This document shows, in pieces, positions 21,894-31,000 of a stretch of 37,062 bases of DNA. The stretch lies in the IMG/VR virus record IMGVR_UViG_3300045944_000553, positions 1-37,062 of that record. One strand, given 5' to 3'. Both the position numbers and the translations under genes were made by a program. The notes under the pieces are model-generated. The model was not told the origin of the DNA, ran no database searches, and saw only the letters and a program-made list of their open reading frames with translations. Numbering within the stretch: the first letter of the stretch is position 1; every line of letters begins with the position of its first letter. This stretch comes from a virus.

Positions 21894-22664
21894 ATGGCAT
21901 GGACGCAGCAGGCAACGATCATCGGGCCGCAGGGCGTGCCAGGGCCGCCAGGGAGTCAGGGACCGCCAGGGACGACGGGGCCTGCGGGCCCCCCAGGCCC
22001 GCAGGGTCCGCCTGGCGTCCAGGGTGATCCTGGCCCGACCGGGGCGGAGGGGCCTCCTGGCCCGCAGGGCAACCAGGGCAGTGCGGGCACGCCGGGGGCA
22101 CAAGGTCCTCCCGGCACGCAGGGACCACCAGGCCCCACGGGACCAGCCGGGTCGCAGGGCGAGGTGGGTCCCGCCGGGACGACCGGGCCGCAAGGGCCAC
22201 CAGGGGCCACGGGTGAAACCGGCCCCCAGGGACCTGCTGGACCTACGGGCTCGCCAGGGCCCCAGGGACCGCAGGGCGACGTGGGACCGCAAGGCCCCCC
22301 AGGGACGCCGCTGCCCTACACTGAGACCACGGCCGTCCTCACGGCCACGGGCTTTAGCGGCACGGCGCCCAGCGGCACGGCTGTCATCACCCAGGTGGGG
22401 AAGCTCGTGACGGTGGAGCTGCCAGCCCTGACGGGGACGAGTAACGCGCAGACCTGGACGCTGACGGGCCTGCCGGCGGCCTACAGTGTGCCCAGGACGC
22501 AGTGGCTCGTGGTGCTGGTCACGGATGCCGGGCTGCCGCGCGAGGGCCTGCTGCATGCGACGGGGACGACGCTGACGCTGTACCCGAATGCGAGTGCGAA
22601 TAGCTGGAGCGTGACCGGCACCAAAGCCTGGCAGGGGTGTGTCCTGCACTACAGGATTCCTTAG
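21894..22664 (+). CDS. Collagen-like fibre protein
   Basis: 256 residues. After [10 protein letters not shown] there are 43 uninterrupted Gly-X-Y triplets (about 11-139), rich in GPP, GPQ and GPA, which should form a trimeric triple helix. The C-terminal 115 residues are a beta-rich domain ([40 protein letters not shown]), probably the trimeric tip. It is predicted as an external virion fibre or whisker. The very GC-rich repeat is prone to length change by recombination. It lies ten bases after a gene that ends in a related collagen-like tail. Confidence 0.85.
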   Translation: MAWTQQATIIGPQGVPGPPGSQGPPGTTGPAGPPGPQGPPGVQGDPGPTGAEGPPGPQGNQGSAGTPGAQGPPGTQGPPGPTGPAGSQGEVGPAGTTGPQGPPGATGETGPQGPAGPTGSPGPQGPQGDVGPQGPPGTPLPYTETTAVLTATGFSGTAPSGTAVITQVGKLVTVELPALTGTSNAQTWTLTGLPAAYSVPRTQWLVVLVTDAGLPREGLLHATGTTLTLYPNASANSWSVTGTKAWQGCVLHYRIP

Positions 22665-22674
22665 GAGAACGGGC

Positions 22675-24243
22675 GTGGCTTTCGCGGGCGTCGTGTGTGA
22701 AATCCCCTTGGCGCAGACCGGCGTTGTGGGTGTCGAGAACCCAACTATTATGCTGCCGTCTGACCTCGTGGATGCAAACTATGTGTCCTATTATGGACAA
22801 GTCTTAAGAAAATACGGCGGGCAAAGCCCCTATACTCCTACGCCCCTGGGTGCGACCATCCTCAACGGCTGGGACTTTTTTCCGACCTCGACCGTGCAGC
22901 GGGAGATTGTCTTCCTCGGCACCGGCGTGGTGAAAAAGGACAGCGGCACGGGCACCTTCCCGGACACGCTCGCGAGCGGCCTCGCTGTGAGTCAGCCGAG
23001 CCAGTTTGTGGAGGCCGGTGCCGAAGCCACGGGGCGCCCGCGCAAGCTCTTCCTGTTCACCGGAGGCAGTCCCGTGCAGGTCCTGGCGGGCGATGGCGCC
23101 ACCATGACCGCGCTCAGTAAGCCCGCCGCCGACTGGACGGGCGCGAACCAGCCGTTGTGCGGCGCTGTCCACGCCAATCGCCTGTGGGCCGCTGGGAACC
23201 TGAGTGATCCGCACCGCGTGTACTACTCGCAGGTGACGGATCACGAGGATTTTGTCGATACGACCAACGCGGGCTCGCTGACGGTGTTTCCCGGCGAAGG
23301 GGATCGCATTACTGGCCTGTTCTCCTACCGCGGCGTGCTGATTGTCGGCAAAGCGCCACGCGGCATCTATGTGATCGACACGACCGGCATTCAGCCGACG
23401 ACGTTTGGCGTGGATCGGCTGTCGCGCGGCATCGGCCTGGCCACCGGCAACGCCATGACGCAGGTGGATAACGATGTGCTCCTGCTCGACACGGCGGGGA
23501 ATATGCAGGCGCTGTCGGCCGTGCAGGCGTTAGGCGATCTGACCACGCTGACGTTTGGCCAGGAGGCGGCGCTGGCGAATTATCTCACCGGCAAGCTCAA
23601 CACGGCGCAGGTCCACTGGGCGCGCATGGTGTACTACGGACTCAAGCGTGAGGTGCACTGTGCGGTCCCGCTCACCGGGGAGACGACGAACACGGGCCGC
23701 CTGGTGGTCGATTATAACGGCCCCAGCAGGCCCAGGTTTCGCCTCGCACGCCCCGAGTCGTGTGTCGCGCTGTGGCTCAAGCATCTGGGCTTGGGCGGCC
23801 CCCTGAAGCCGTTACGTGGGGGGACGGACGGACTGGTCTGGGAGCTCGATCAGGACACGCCCTCGCCAGCCGGGGTGCCAGGGAGTAGCGCGCGCGTGCT
23901 CACGCCGCAAATGGACATGGGACATCTTGATCCAGGGTTGGCGGCGCGGGTGAAGCAGGGGTTTTACCTGGAGCTGGTGACGGCGCTGCTCGGTCCGTGG
24001 AACCTGGATATCGACGTGTACTGGGACGGGCGCAAGCACCAGCAACTGGCCTTCACGATGCGCAACGCCCACGGCTTGCCGACGGATCAGGCGGTGCATC
24101 TCCAGCAGCGCTTGCTCGGGTCAGGACGGCGGGTCCAGTTTGACGTGAAGCAGACGGTGGGGGGACAGAGCTTTGCGGTCTATCGTTTATACATGGCGTT
24201 TAGCGCGCTCGACCACAGGCCCAATGAGGTGTACTGGACGTGA
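22675..24243 (+). CDS. Tail protein (nozzle/hub-like)
   Basis: 522 residues. Beta-rich with repeating strand pairs, e.g. GAVHANRLWAAGNLSDPHR, YYSQVTDHEDFVDTT, ITGLFSYRGVLIVGKAPRGI, as in the beta-propeller-like tail nozzle (tubular B-type) proteins of short-tailed phages. This role is inferred. GTG 22675, with GGAG nine bases upstream, is the best start. Bases about 22739-22850 (TILPSDLVDANYVSYYGQVL-like region) are clearly more AT-rich than the rest, including TTA and AGA codons, with no HNH gene next to them. It overlaps the following GNAT gene by four bases. Confidence 0.6.
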   Translation: MAFAGVVCEIPLAQTGVVGVENPTIMLPSDLVDANYVSYYGQVLRKYGGQSPYTPTPLGATILNGWDFFPTSTVQREIVFLGTGVVKKDSGTGTFPDTLASGLAVSQPSQFVEAGAEATGRPRKLFLFTGGSPVQVLAGDGATMTALSKPAADWTGANQPLCGAVHANRLWAAGNLSDPHRVYYSQVTDHEDFVDTTNAGSLTVFPGEGDRITGLFSYRGVLIVGKAPRGIYVIDTTGIQPTTFGVDRLSRGIGLATGNAMTQVDNDVLLLDTAGNMQALSAVQALGDLTTLTFGQEAALANYLTGKLNTAQVHWARMVYYGLKREVHCAVPLTGETTNTGRLVVDYNGPSRPRFRLARPESCVALWLKHLGLGGPLKPLRGGTDGLVWELDQDTPSPAGVPGSSARVLTPQMDMGHLDPGLAARVKQGFYLELVTALLGPWNLDIDVYWDGRKHQQLAFTMRNAHGLPTDQAVHLQQRLLGSGRRVQFDVKQTVGGQSFAVYRLYMAFSALDHRPNEVYWT

Positions 24244-24701
24244 GCCCCACACGCGATTTTCCCCCACCCCCGCCGGTCCGGCAGACGGCGCCCATCGTGT
24301 ACCGCCTGGCGACGCAGGCCGACTATGCCCGCTGCCACGTCCTGGCGCGGGAGGTCGGGTACGACGGTGGCAGCTACGGGTGGCCCACCATGCTCGTCGA
24401 GCGTGATGGGACCCTGCTGGGCTTTGCGGCGAGTCGGTACGATGGCACGCGCCTGGTCCTGGGGCCGGTGGTGATGCAGCCGCAGCTCCGCACGAAAGGG
24501 CTGCTCATGCTGCGGGCCGTGTTGGGGCTCGAAGCGGTCTATACGCAGGCGGGGATTACCTCATACCTGCTCGGCTCCAGTGACCCTGGCGTGCAGCGGG
24601 TCATCGAGGCGTGGGGGTGTCCACGGATCGGCACGCAAGGCGATGAGGTGTGGTATCAGCGCGATCTGACACCTACAGCAACAGTGGCTGGACAGGTTTG
24701 A
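24240..24701 (+). CDS. GNAT-like acetyltransferase, C-terminus altered by insertion
   Basis: 153 residues. The fold order fits GNAT: IVYRLATQADYARCHVLAREV, the beta strands MLVERDGTLLGFAASRYDG and LVLGPVVMQPQLRTKGL (the usual acetyl-CoA site region), then RVIEAWGCPRIG and VWYQRDL. GTG start overlapping the tail gene (GTGA). The reading frame runs on for about ten codons into the 3' end of the HNH gene at 24673, so the original stop was probably lost at insertion. In tail modules such enzymes are small domain proteins of unknown substrate. Confidence 0.7.
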   Translation: MSPTRDFPPPPPVRQTAPIVYRLATQADYARCHVLAREVGYDGGSYGWPTMLVERDGTLLGFAASRYDGTRLVLGPVVMQPQLRTKGLLMLRAVLGLEAVYTQAGITSYLLGSSDPGVQRVIEAWGCPRIGTQGDEVWYQRDLTPTATVAGQV

Positions 24702-25350
24702 GGACTGGGCCGGTCTTTTTCTTGGAGTTGCAGGAGAGACACGCGGGAACCACGTTGTGCTTCGTGTGACTGCCGCCTTTACTGAGCGGCGTGAGATGGT
24801 CCTGCGTGAGCCGTTGCATCTGGCGACCACAATAGACGCAGCAGTGGCTGTAAGCGATCTTGATTTCTTCCCACTGTGCAGCGGTGAGGTCGCATACTGG
24901 AGCATTCTTTTTACGGGCTTTGTGGCTTTTGACATAGGCACGATTTTTGTCAGGATTGGCCTTGAACCATGCTTGATGACGCGCGGCTACTTGTGCCTTA
25001 TGCATGGCGTGGTAGAGACGACGGGTTGTGCGTCGTTGTTCGGGATGGGCCTCGGCCCACGCCTTGGCGCGCGCGATTTGTTCCTCACGGTGTGCAGCAT
25101 AATGTGCACGACGTAAGGCACGGTAGTGCTCTGCATGCGTCGTATGATAGCGGTGATCTTTGGCACGTACTTGTGCGAGATGTTCCTGGCGATAGGTGGC
25201 ATCATAGGCTTGACAATGGGACGCATTGGCAGCGCGCCAGGCACGGGTTTGTGTGTTGAGCCGTTCTTTGTGGCGCGCATAGTACTTCGCCCAATAGGCA
25301 GCTTTCTGGGCTTTGCGTTCTTCGGGCGTGCGTTGAGACTTGCGTGGCAT
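24673..25350 (-). CDS. HNH homing endonuclease (HPE-repeat class, 24.7 kb)
   Basis: 225 residues. The N-terminus is a long basic helical region with repeats (SQRTPEERKAQKAAYWAKYY, AHREEQIARAKAWAEAHPEQ). The HNH core follows: CCVYCGRQM, LTQDHLTPLSKGGSHTKHNVVPACLSCNSKKK, ending PVQPLLL as in the gene at 31423. ATG 25350 follows AGGAGGTGTT, which sits in a hairpin. It is antisense to the tail genes and inserted between the GNAT gene, whose stop it removed, and a gene whose usual start codon is missing. Confidence 0.88.
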   Translation of the reverse strand: MPRKSQRTPEERKAQKAAYWAKYYARHKERLNTQTRAWRAANASHCQAYDATYRQEHLAQVRAKDHRYHTTHAEHYRALRRAHYAAHREEQIARAKAWAEAHPEQRRTTRRLYHAMHKAQVAARHQAWFKANPDKNRAYVKSHKARKKNAPVCDLTAAQWEEIKIAYSHCCVYCGRQMQRLTQDHLTPLSKGGSHTKHNVVPACLSCNSKKKTGPVLKPVQPLLL

Positions 25351-25464
25351 AACACCTCCTATACGGTGTAGTGGAGTTGGGTGCTGATGTATAGGCACCA
25401 GCGTTGCCAGAGCTGATCAGGCTCTACCCAACCCGGTGCCAATGTAGCATATACTATGATTATA
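25351..25464 (-). promoter_or_regulatory. HNH promoter and structured RNA leader (25.4 kb)
   Basis: The minus-strand -10 TATAAT (25464-25459) has GGG before it. The leader folds as GGCACC/GGTGCC (25435-25440 with 25394-25399). Nested inside are GTTG/CAAC (25429-25432 with 25403-25406) and AGAGC/GCTCT (25421-25425 with 25409-25413). Then comes the Shine-Dalgarno hairpin ACACC/GGTGT (25365-25369 with 25352-25356), loop GTATAGGA. The order is as in the other four leaders, with different stem sequences. Confidence 0.78.
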
Positions 25465-25563
25465 CCCTATCATAGTCTTAAATGAAAGGGTACTACAATT
25501 TCAAAATCCAAGCCACCACGTCCATCGGCCCAGGAGCTGTCGCTCCTGGAGTCGCAGAAATCG

Positions 25564-26742
25564 ATGCTTGATTTGCAGCGGCAGCAACTGCAAAAACAAC
25601 AGTCACAGCAAGATTTGTTAGCCCCTGTCATGTACGAAACCATGGGGATCAGACCCCAGTACAATGATCAGGGGCAGATCACTGGCTATTCCAGATTTGA
25701 GACCCCGGAACAGGCCCTCTATAAAGAGCAAGTGGAGGCCATGCGGCGCCAGCAGCCCATGCAGGAGCGGCTCCAGGAGCAGTACCTGACGCTGGCGGAG
25801 CAGCAGGCCGAGTGGCAGCGCCAGCAGCAGGCGTGGCAGGCGGAACTCGCCCCGCAGCTCAAAGAGCAGACCCTCCAGCAGACGGCCATGCAGCAGCAGA
25901 TGCTCGAGTATCAGCAGGCGCAGCTCGCCCAGGAGCAGGACCGCCAGCGCCTGCAACCGCTGCTCTATGAGGCCTCCGGCGTGCGGCCCATCTATGACGA
26001 GAGCGGGAAAATCACGTCGTTTGCCCTCACCGAAGAGGCGCAAGCGCGCAAGGACTACGAGAATCAGCTCCTCGAACATCAGCGCAAGGCGCTCGCGGGG
26101 GAACTCCCGGTGGACCCGACGCTCGAGCGTGCGCTGACGGAAGGGGAGCAGCAGCTCCGGGCGCAGCTCCAGGCGCAGCTCGGGACGGGGTATGAGACCA
26201 GTACGCCGGGGATTCAGGCCCTCGAACAGTACCGCCAGCGGGCCGCCGAAGCCCGCAGCACCGTGGCGCATGGGCAACTCACGAGCGGGCAGTCGCTCCT
26301 CCAGACGCAGACCGCGATGAACCAGGAGCAGATGGCGCGCGCGACCCGGGGCGGTACGGGCCTGATCGGCAACTACGGCTTCCAACCGGTCTCCTTTGGT
26401 GCGCCCGTGCAGGCGCCGACGCAGAGTCTCTTCCAGGCCGGGAGTCCAGCGGCCGCGGCGACCGGGTATCAGGGCGCCTTACAAGGGCAATTCGGCACGC
26501 TTGGGGAATATGCGAAGCTGGCGCAGGGCTTTGGCCAGATGGCCGGCGGGCTGGGGCTGCAGCGGCAACGGGATGCGGCCCTGGAGCAACAGTACCGCCA
26601 GGAGTATAGCGGCCAGATGGGGCAGATCGGCGCCGCAGCCGGGGCGATCATTGGCTCGGTGTTCGCGCCCGGGGTCGGGACGGCGGCGGGGGCGAGCCTG
26701 GGCGGCCTGGCGGGCGGGTATGCCGGCCGCAGCATGTATTGA
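25564..26742 (+). CDS. Internal virion protein-like, Gln-rich coiled coil
   Basis: 392 residues from the first ATG. Long Gln/Glu-rich helices (QRQQLQKQQSQQDLLAP, QQQMLEYQQAQLAQEQ) alternate with two similar units, YETMGIRPQYNDQGQITGY and YEASGVRPIYDESGKITSF. The C-terminus is a Gly-zipper-like hydrophobic stretch (GAIIGSVFAPGVGTAAG). This suggests an ejected protein that contacts membrane. The frame is open back to 25483, and ATT at 25498, seven bases after AAAGGG, would add SKSKPPRPSAQELSLLESQ, a typical start for such proteins, so the true start may be this ATT. The first 200 bases are AT-rich. Confidence 0.75.
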   Translation: MLDLQRQQLQKQQSQQDLLAPVMYETMGIRPQYNDQGQITGYSRFETPEQALYKEQVEAMRRQQPMQERLQEQYLTLAEQQAEWQRQQQAWQAELAPQLKEQTLQQTAMQQQMLEYQQAQLAQEQDRQRLQPLLYEASGVRPIYDESGKITSFALTEEAQARKDYENQLLEHQRKALAGELPVDPTLERALTEGEQQLRAQLQAQLGTGYETSTPGIQALEQYRQRAAEARSTVAHGQLTSGQSLLQTQTAMNQEQMARATRGGTGLIGNYGFQPVSFGAPVQAPTQSLFQAGSPAAAATGYQGALQGQFGTLGEYAKLAQGFGQMAGGLGLQRQRDAALEQQYRQEYSGQMGQIGAAAGAIIGSVFAPGVGTAAGASLGGLAGGYAGRSMY

Positions 26743-26753
26743 GGAGGACAGGG

Positions 26754-29165
26754 ATGGCCTGGCCCTATGACGACGAGAGCACGGGTCCTTACGGCAGTGT
26801 GTCACAGGTGCCGACCGGCGCATGGTTTGGCGTGGATACCACGACCGGGGCGTGGCAGCGGCCTGGGGAACCGACGCTGGGCGCGGTGAGCGGCACGGAT
26901 CTCGGTCTCGGCCTCGATCTGACGACGCCCTGGCCAGGCGCGGGGCAGGGCTACGGCGTGCAGGCCCCAGGAACACCCGCCATTGGCCAGGTGACCGGGC
27001 TCGGCACACCCCCCAGGGCCACGCCGAGCGCACTGCCGCGTCCGCCAGGGCGGGAGCCCCTCAGTGCCTTCCTGCCGCAACCACCTGGCGTGTGGGAGAG
27101 CATTGCGCGCGGGGTGGGGATGGCCACGCCGCAAGGCCGCCAGATCCTCCAGGGCTATGACCAGCAGCAGCAGCATGGGCTGACGAACCGCCTGGCGCTG
27201 CGCCGGCAGCAGCTCCTGGAGGAGCAGGAAGCGCGCCAGGGGGTGAAAGACGAGTACACCACCCTCGTCGAGATCAGTAAGCTCAAAAATAAAGCCTTGC
27301 GCAACATGCAGTTTGATCGGTTTGCGGCGCGGGCAGCCGAAGCGGGAAAGGCCTTGCCCCCCGATTTCATCGAGGCCTACAAGAAGTCGTCCCTCGCCGA
27401 AGGCGAAGGGATTGCGCAGGCCTACGGGCCGCTCCTGGAAAAGGCGGGGTTCAATCCCACGCAGGTGTCGGCCATTCTCGAAGGCGGGGACCTGGAGACC
27501 ATCAAGGGCCTCTTAGAGGGCGGCTTAAAGGTGAAGAAGGCCGGGCAGGAGGAGGAAGAGGCGCAGGCCTTACAGCGCATCCAGGCCGGCGGCACGCTCG
27601 GGGAGGTGAGTGGTGTGCAGGCGCCTGCGGTGCCGCCCGCAGCGGACCAACGGCCGCGGGGCTATGTCGAAGGGCAGACCACCCAGCCCATCATCGGCAG
27701 CGAGAAGCTCACCCCGACGTTCACGGCGAAAGTGACAGAGGTGGCCACCCGTCTCAACATGAACCCGCAGGACCTCCTGCGCATCATCAGTTTTGAGACC
27801 GGCGGGACCTTCAACCCCGCTGAGCGTAACCGTGCTGGCAGTGGGGCGACCGGCCTGATCCAGTTTACCAGAGAGACGGCCAAAGCCTTAGGGACGACCA
27901 CGGACGCGCTGGCGAAGATGAGTCCGGAAGAGCAACTCGACTACGTGGAGAAGTACCTGACGCCGTACAAGGGCAAGCTCGGCAACCTGAAAGATGCCTA
28001 TCTGGCGGTGCTCAAGCCCGCCGCACTGGGGCAAGGACTCGATGCCCCGCTGTTTACCAGGGACAAGGACGGGCTGGCGTACCGGCAGAACGCGGGGCTG
28101 GACACCAGTGGCAAGGGCCAGGTGACCGTCGGGGATGCGCTCGCGGCCGTGATGCGCACGACCACCGGAGGCGGGACCCTGCCCGCCGCGCCTGATACCC
28201 GTATGCAGGTCGCGGGTCCTGGCGCACCAGCCCCCACGACGCCCGCCCCGTCTGCGGCGGACAGTGCGGACCTGACGCGCCTGAAGCAGGCGATTGCCGC
28301 CAAGCGGGGGCAAATCCAGCAGCTCTCAGGCCTGTCGTCGGAGCGTGCGAATAAAGTGGCCGATAACATGCGCGCGGACCTGAAGATCCTCCAAGACCAA
28401 CACGACCGGCTGGAAGATCGGCAGATCAAGGCGCGGGAGCAGGCCGGCGAACCGCAACGGGCGCTGGAGAAGCAACAGGTGCTGCAACCAGGGGAACTGG
28501 AGAAGGCGCGCGAGGCGCGGGCACTCACGCCGATCCCCGAGACGGCGCAAAAGTCGCTGGCGGCCAATAAGTCTATCTACCGCTCCATCGGCAAGGTCGA
28601 ACAATATTTCCGCGAAGGCACGGACCTGCCGGAGGACTTTGTGAATCAGGTCGCGCAGGATGCCCCGGGGATTCGTGCAGCACTCCAGGCCGACCCCAAA
28701 GGCGCCACGGGCATTCTCGAGCAATGGGAGACCAAGCTCAAGGCGGCGGCGAAAAATGACCCGAACGCCAATCGCTTTCTCGCTGCACTGGCCAATATGC
28801 GCGACCTCGTCATCCGGGAGCGCTCCGGCGGGTCCGTGACGGGCAACGAGTTGGAACGGGCCATGGGTGCCTTTATGGGCTCCTTGCCGAACATCAACCA
28901 GGCGTTTTCGCTCTTCGTCCAGAATCTCGCGAACATTAAAGAAACGGTGGTGGATGAACTGGTGACGGCAGGCGCCTCGGCGCGGCCGTTGGCCGGCGGC
29001 AAGGCGGTCTATGGCTCGCTGCCGAAAGAAGTCCGCGACGCCATTGACGCCTACGAGCGTGGGGAGGAGCCGCCGAAGGCCACGAGGACGTCTGCGACGA
29101 CGACCGTCACGAAACCCCCGCCTGGCGCCAAGCTGGGCGGCCCCGTGACCATCGTGCAGCCGTAA
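26754..29165 (+). CDS. Virion protein with lytic transglycosylase domain
   Basis: 803 residues. A lysozyme-like/SLT domain lies at about 320-450: LNMNPQDLLRIISFETGG with catalytic-type E348, then GSGATGLIQFT, and EQLDYVEKYLTPYKG. It is flanked by long helical, charged regions and a Pro/Ala linker near 490. This fits an ejection protein that opens peptidoglycan during DNA entry, as in the internal cores of short-tailed phages. GAGGAGG before ATG 26754; two codons after the previous stop. The final 40 residues are Thr/Lys/Pro-rich and probably flexible. Confidence 0.82.
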   Translation: MAWPYDDESTGPYGSVSQVPTGAWFGVDTTTGAWQRPGEPTLGAVSGTDLGLGLDLTTPWPGAGQGYGVQAPGTPAIGQVTGLGTPPRATPSALPRPPGREPLSAFLPQPPGVWESIARGVGMATPQGRQILQGYDQQQQHGLTNRLALRRQQLLEEQEARQGVKDEYTTLVEISKLKNKALRNMQFDRFAARAAEAGKALPPDFIEAYKKSSLAEGEGIAQAYGPLLEKAGFNPTQVSAILEGGDLETIKGLLEGGLKVKKAGQEEEEAQALQRIQAGGTLGEVSGVQAPAVPPAADQRPRGYVEGQTTQPIIGSEKLTPTFTAKVTEVATRLNMNPQDLLRIISFETGGTFNPAERNRAGSGATGLIQFTRETAKALGTTTDALAKMSPEEQLDYVEKYLTPYKGKLGNLKDAYLAVLKPAALGQGLDAPLFTRDKDGLAYRQNAGLDTSGKGQVTVGDALAAVMRTTTGGGTLPAAPDTRMQVAGPGAPAPTTPAPSAADSADLTRLKQAIAAKRGQIQQLSGLSSERANKVADNMRADLKILQDQHDRLEDRQIKAREQAGEPQRALEKQQVLQPGELEKAREARALTPIPETAQKSLAANKSIYRSIGKVEQYFREGTDLPEDFVNQVAQDAPGIRAALQADPKGATGILEQWETKLKAAAKNDPNANRFLAALANMRDLVIRERSGGSVTGNELERAMGAFMGSLPNINQAFSLFVQNLANIKETVVDELVTAGASARPLAGGKAVYGSLPKEVRDAIDAYERGEEPPKATRTSATTTVTKPPPGAKLGGPVTIVQP

Positions 29166-29174
29166 GGAGTCGGT

Positions 29175-30776
29175 ATGCCTATCATGGATGTACCGCTGAG
29201 GGATGCACAGAATAACCCGCTAGGCACCTGGCGCGTGGAGGCGACAGACCCGAAGGAAGCCACGGCCAAGGCGTTGCGGGGTGAGGGGACCCTGCTTGGC
29301 CCTGATGTCCCGCGCCCTGGGCCTGGCGAGAACCCGGTGATCGCCCCCCCGAAGCCCTCGCCTCCAGACGCCACGGTGTATATCCCCCCAGGGCCGCCGA
29401 AGAAGACCGAGACCCCCATGCTCGCGCCGGTGTTCGATTGGGCCGTGGAGAAGGTCGCCCCAGCCACCTGGGACGTGGCCAAACCCGCCATTTTGCCCAC
29501 CACCCTCGGCGCGGCCTTCAACTATGGGGGTGGGGCCGTACCCGGGCTGAACGCTCTCCCGCCGCAGGCCAGGGAAAGCATTGGCTCAGTCGTGGGCACG
29601 GGCATCAACATGCTGACGGGTGTTGAGGAACCCTCGCTCTCAGGCCTGGCCCTGTCGGCCGTGAGTCCTGGGGCGACACGTCGAGGGGCGCGGGCCGTGA
29701 CGAGCGTCATCCCTGGGGTGCCGGCCGCACGGGCGACGGGACTGCTTGAGGAAGCGCGCGGGTTATCCACTGGCATGCGCCAGGGCCTGACGCAGGAGGG
29801 TATTGACGACCTGTTTGCCTCGGCGCGCCAGTCTGGTGTGCGCGTGGCCATGCCAGAGACCAGGACCATGCTCAATACCCTGATCGCGGGAGAAGCCGAG
29901 CAACCGCGCGCGTGGCAATTCGCGAGTGTACGCGATAGCAGCACGGAACTCCAGGGCATGCTGGCGAATACGGCCTCGCAAGGCGGCCCGCCCCTCGCGC
30001 AACTGGACGCCTGGCGGCGACGCCTCGGCGCCAGAATCAACGTCACCAAGGATACCGAAGAACAGCAGGCGTTACGGGCGCTCTATGGCTCGGTCCTGAC
30101 GGACCTGGAGGCGGCTGCTGACCAGGTCGGCGGGGATGCGGCCCTGGCCCTGCGCAATGGCATTAGCCAGTCGAGGCGGATGTTTTCCGCCGACGATTTG
30201 CACGATCTCGTGGAAGGAGCCACCTCGAAGGAGCGCGAAGGCGATCTCCTGCGCCGAGTGGATTTTGGCGGCATCAAAAAGACCTTAGAGCGGCCACGAA
30301 CAGAACAGCAGACGCTCCTGAGTCAATTTCTCGCGGAGCATCCCGAGGAACGCGCGGACCTCATGGACCTGCTGGATGATATGAACCGGCGCAACGTCAA
30401 GCTGTTGCCTCCCCCGGGCTCCACCTTTGGCTCTGGAGGCGTGCTGGCGCGGGGTGGGGCCGGCTATTTAGCGGCCAAAGGGATCAATGCGGTCGCAGGG
30501 AGTGAGATCCTTGATCCGCAGACGACCGGCGTGGCGGTGGGGGCCGGCTCGGTCGTCCTCTCGAAGCTGATGATGACGCCAGCGGGGCGGAGTGCCATCC
30601 GGCAGATGTACGCGGAGACCGGCACGCTGAACGTGATGCAGCTCCTCACGCAGTTCGGTGGACAGACGGCACGGGCGAACCTGGGACCGCCCGCCGTGGA
30701 CCTTGCGCAACGGGTCAGTACGCGGGCCACGGGCTTTCCAGGGTATCCGACGCCTGACGAACGGCAGCAGCCTTAA
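29175..30776 (+). CDS. Virion/ejection-type protein
   Basis: 533 residues. The N-terminus (PIMDVPLRDAQNNPLGTW, EATDPKEATAKAL) resembles short beta-helical starts of phage virion proteins. A Pro-rich linker, a Gly/Ala-rich hydrophobic stretch (about 110-150, 170-190) and long helices follow, then another Gly/Ala-rich region near 415-460 that could insert in membrane. AAGGAG before the ATG. It follows the transglycosylase protein in the order expected of ejection proteins. It overlaps a small convergent gene by four bases. Confidence 0.65.
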   Translation: MPIMDVPLRDAQNNPLGTWRVEATDPKEATAKALRGEGTLLGPDVPRPGPGENPVIAPPKPSPPDATVYIPPGPPKKTETPMLAPVFDWAVEKVAPATWDVAKPAILPTTLGAAFNYGGGAVPGLNALPPQARESIGSVVGTGINMLTGVEEPSLSGLALSAVSPGATRRGARAVTSVIPGVPAARATGLLEEARGLSTGMRQGLTQEGIDDLFASARQSGVRVAMPETRTMLNTLIAGEAEQPRAWQFASVRDSSTELQGMLANTASQGGPPLAQLDAWRRRLGARINVTKDTEEQQALRALYGSVLTDLEAAADQVGGDAALALRNGISQSRRMFSADDLHDLVEGATSKEREGDLLRRVDFGGIKKTLERPRTEQQTLLSQFLAEHPEERADLMDLLDDMNRRNVKLLPPPGSTFGSGGVLARGGAGYLAAKGINAVAGSEILDPQTTGVAVGAGSVVLSKLMMTPAGRSAIRQMYAETGTLNVMQLLTQFGGQTARANLGPPAVDLAQRVSTRATGFPGYPTPDERQQP

Positions 30777-30991
30777 CGGGTGCGGCTATCGTAGCCGGAA
30801 TACCCCCGCAAGGGCGGCTCTGGTCGGAGAGGACGGTGCGACTGCCTAGCCTTGCTCTTGAGCCACAGGTCCAGGCGCTCGAGGGGTGGAGAGGTCCACC
30901 GGAAGACCACGCCGAAGACGCTGAAGACGAGACGGAAGCCGTACCAGGTCACAGCCCAGACGCCTATAAGGGAGAAAAGTTGATCGAGCAT
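30773..30991 (-). CDS. Single-pass membrane protein (lysis candidate)
   Basis: 72 residues. One transmembrane region at about 4-33 (LFSLIGVWAVTWYGFRLVFS) is followed by a basic cytoplasmic tail. AGGAGG lies before the ATG at 30991. It follows another small leftward membrane gene (31001-31258), and the pair sits between virion genes read in the other direction. Holin or spanin-like roles are possible; there is no specific motif. Confidence 0.6.
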   Translation of the reverse strand: MLDQLFSLIGVWAVTWYGFRLVFSVFGVVFRWTSPPLERLDLWLKSKARQSHRPLRPEPPLRGYSGYDSRTR

Positions 30992-31000
30992 GGCAGCCTC

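Noticed and set aside
21564-22649. 361-codon minus-strand frame rich in Arg, Pro and Leu
   Set aside because: It is the complement of the collagen-like repeats; its periodicity comes from the Gly-X-Y codons on the other strand.
25351-25464. HEARO/OMEGA-type guide RNA next to an HNH gene
   Set aside because: The HNH proteins here are about 190-225 residues with no RuvC-like or other IsrB/IscB domain, so an RNA-guided nuclease is not supported.
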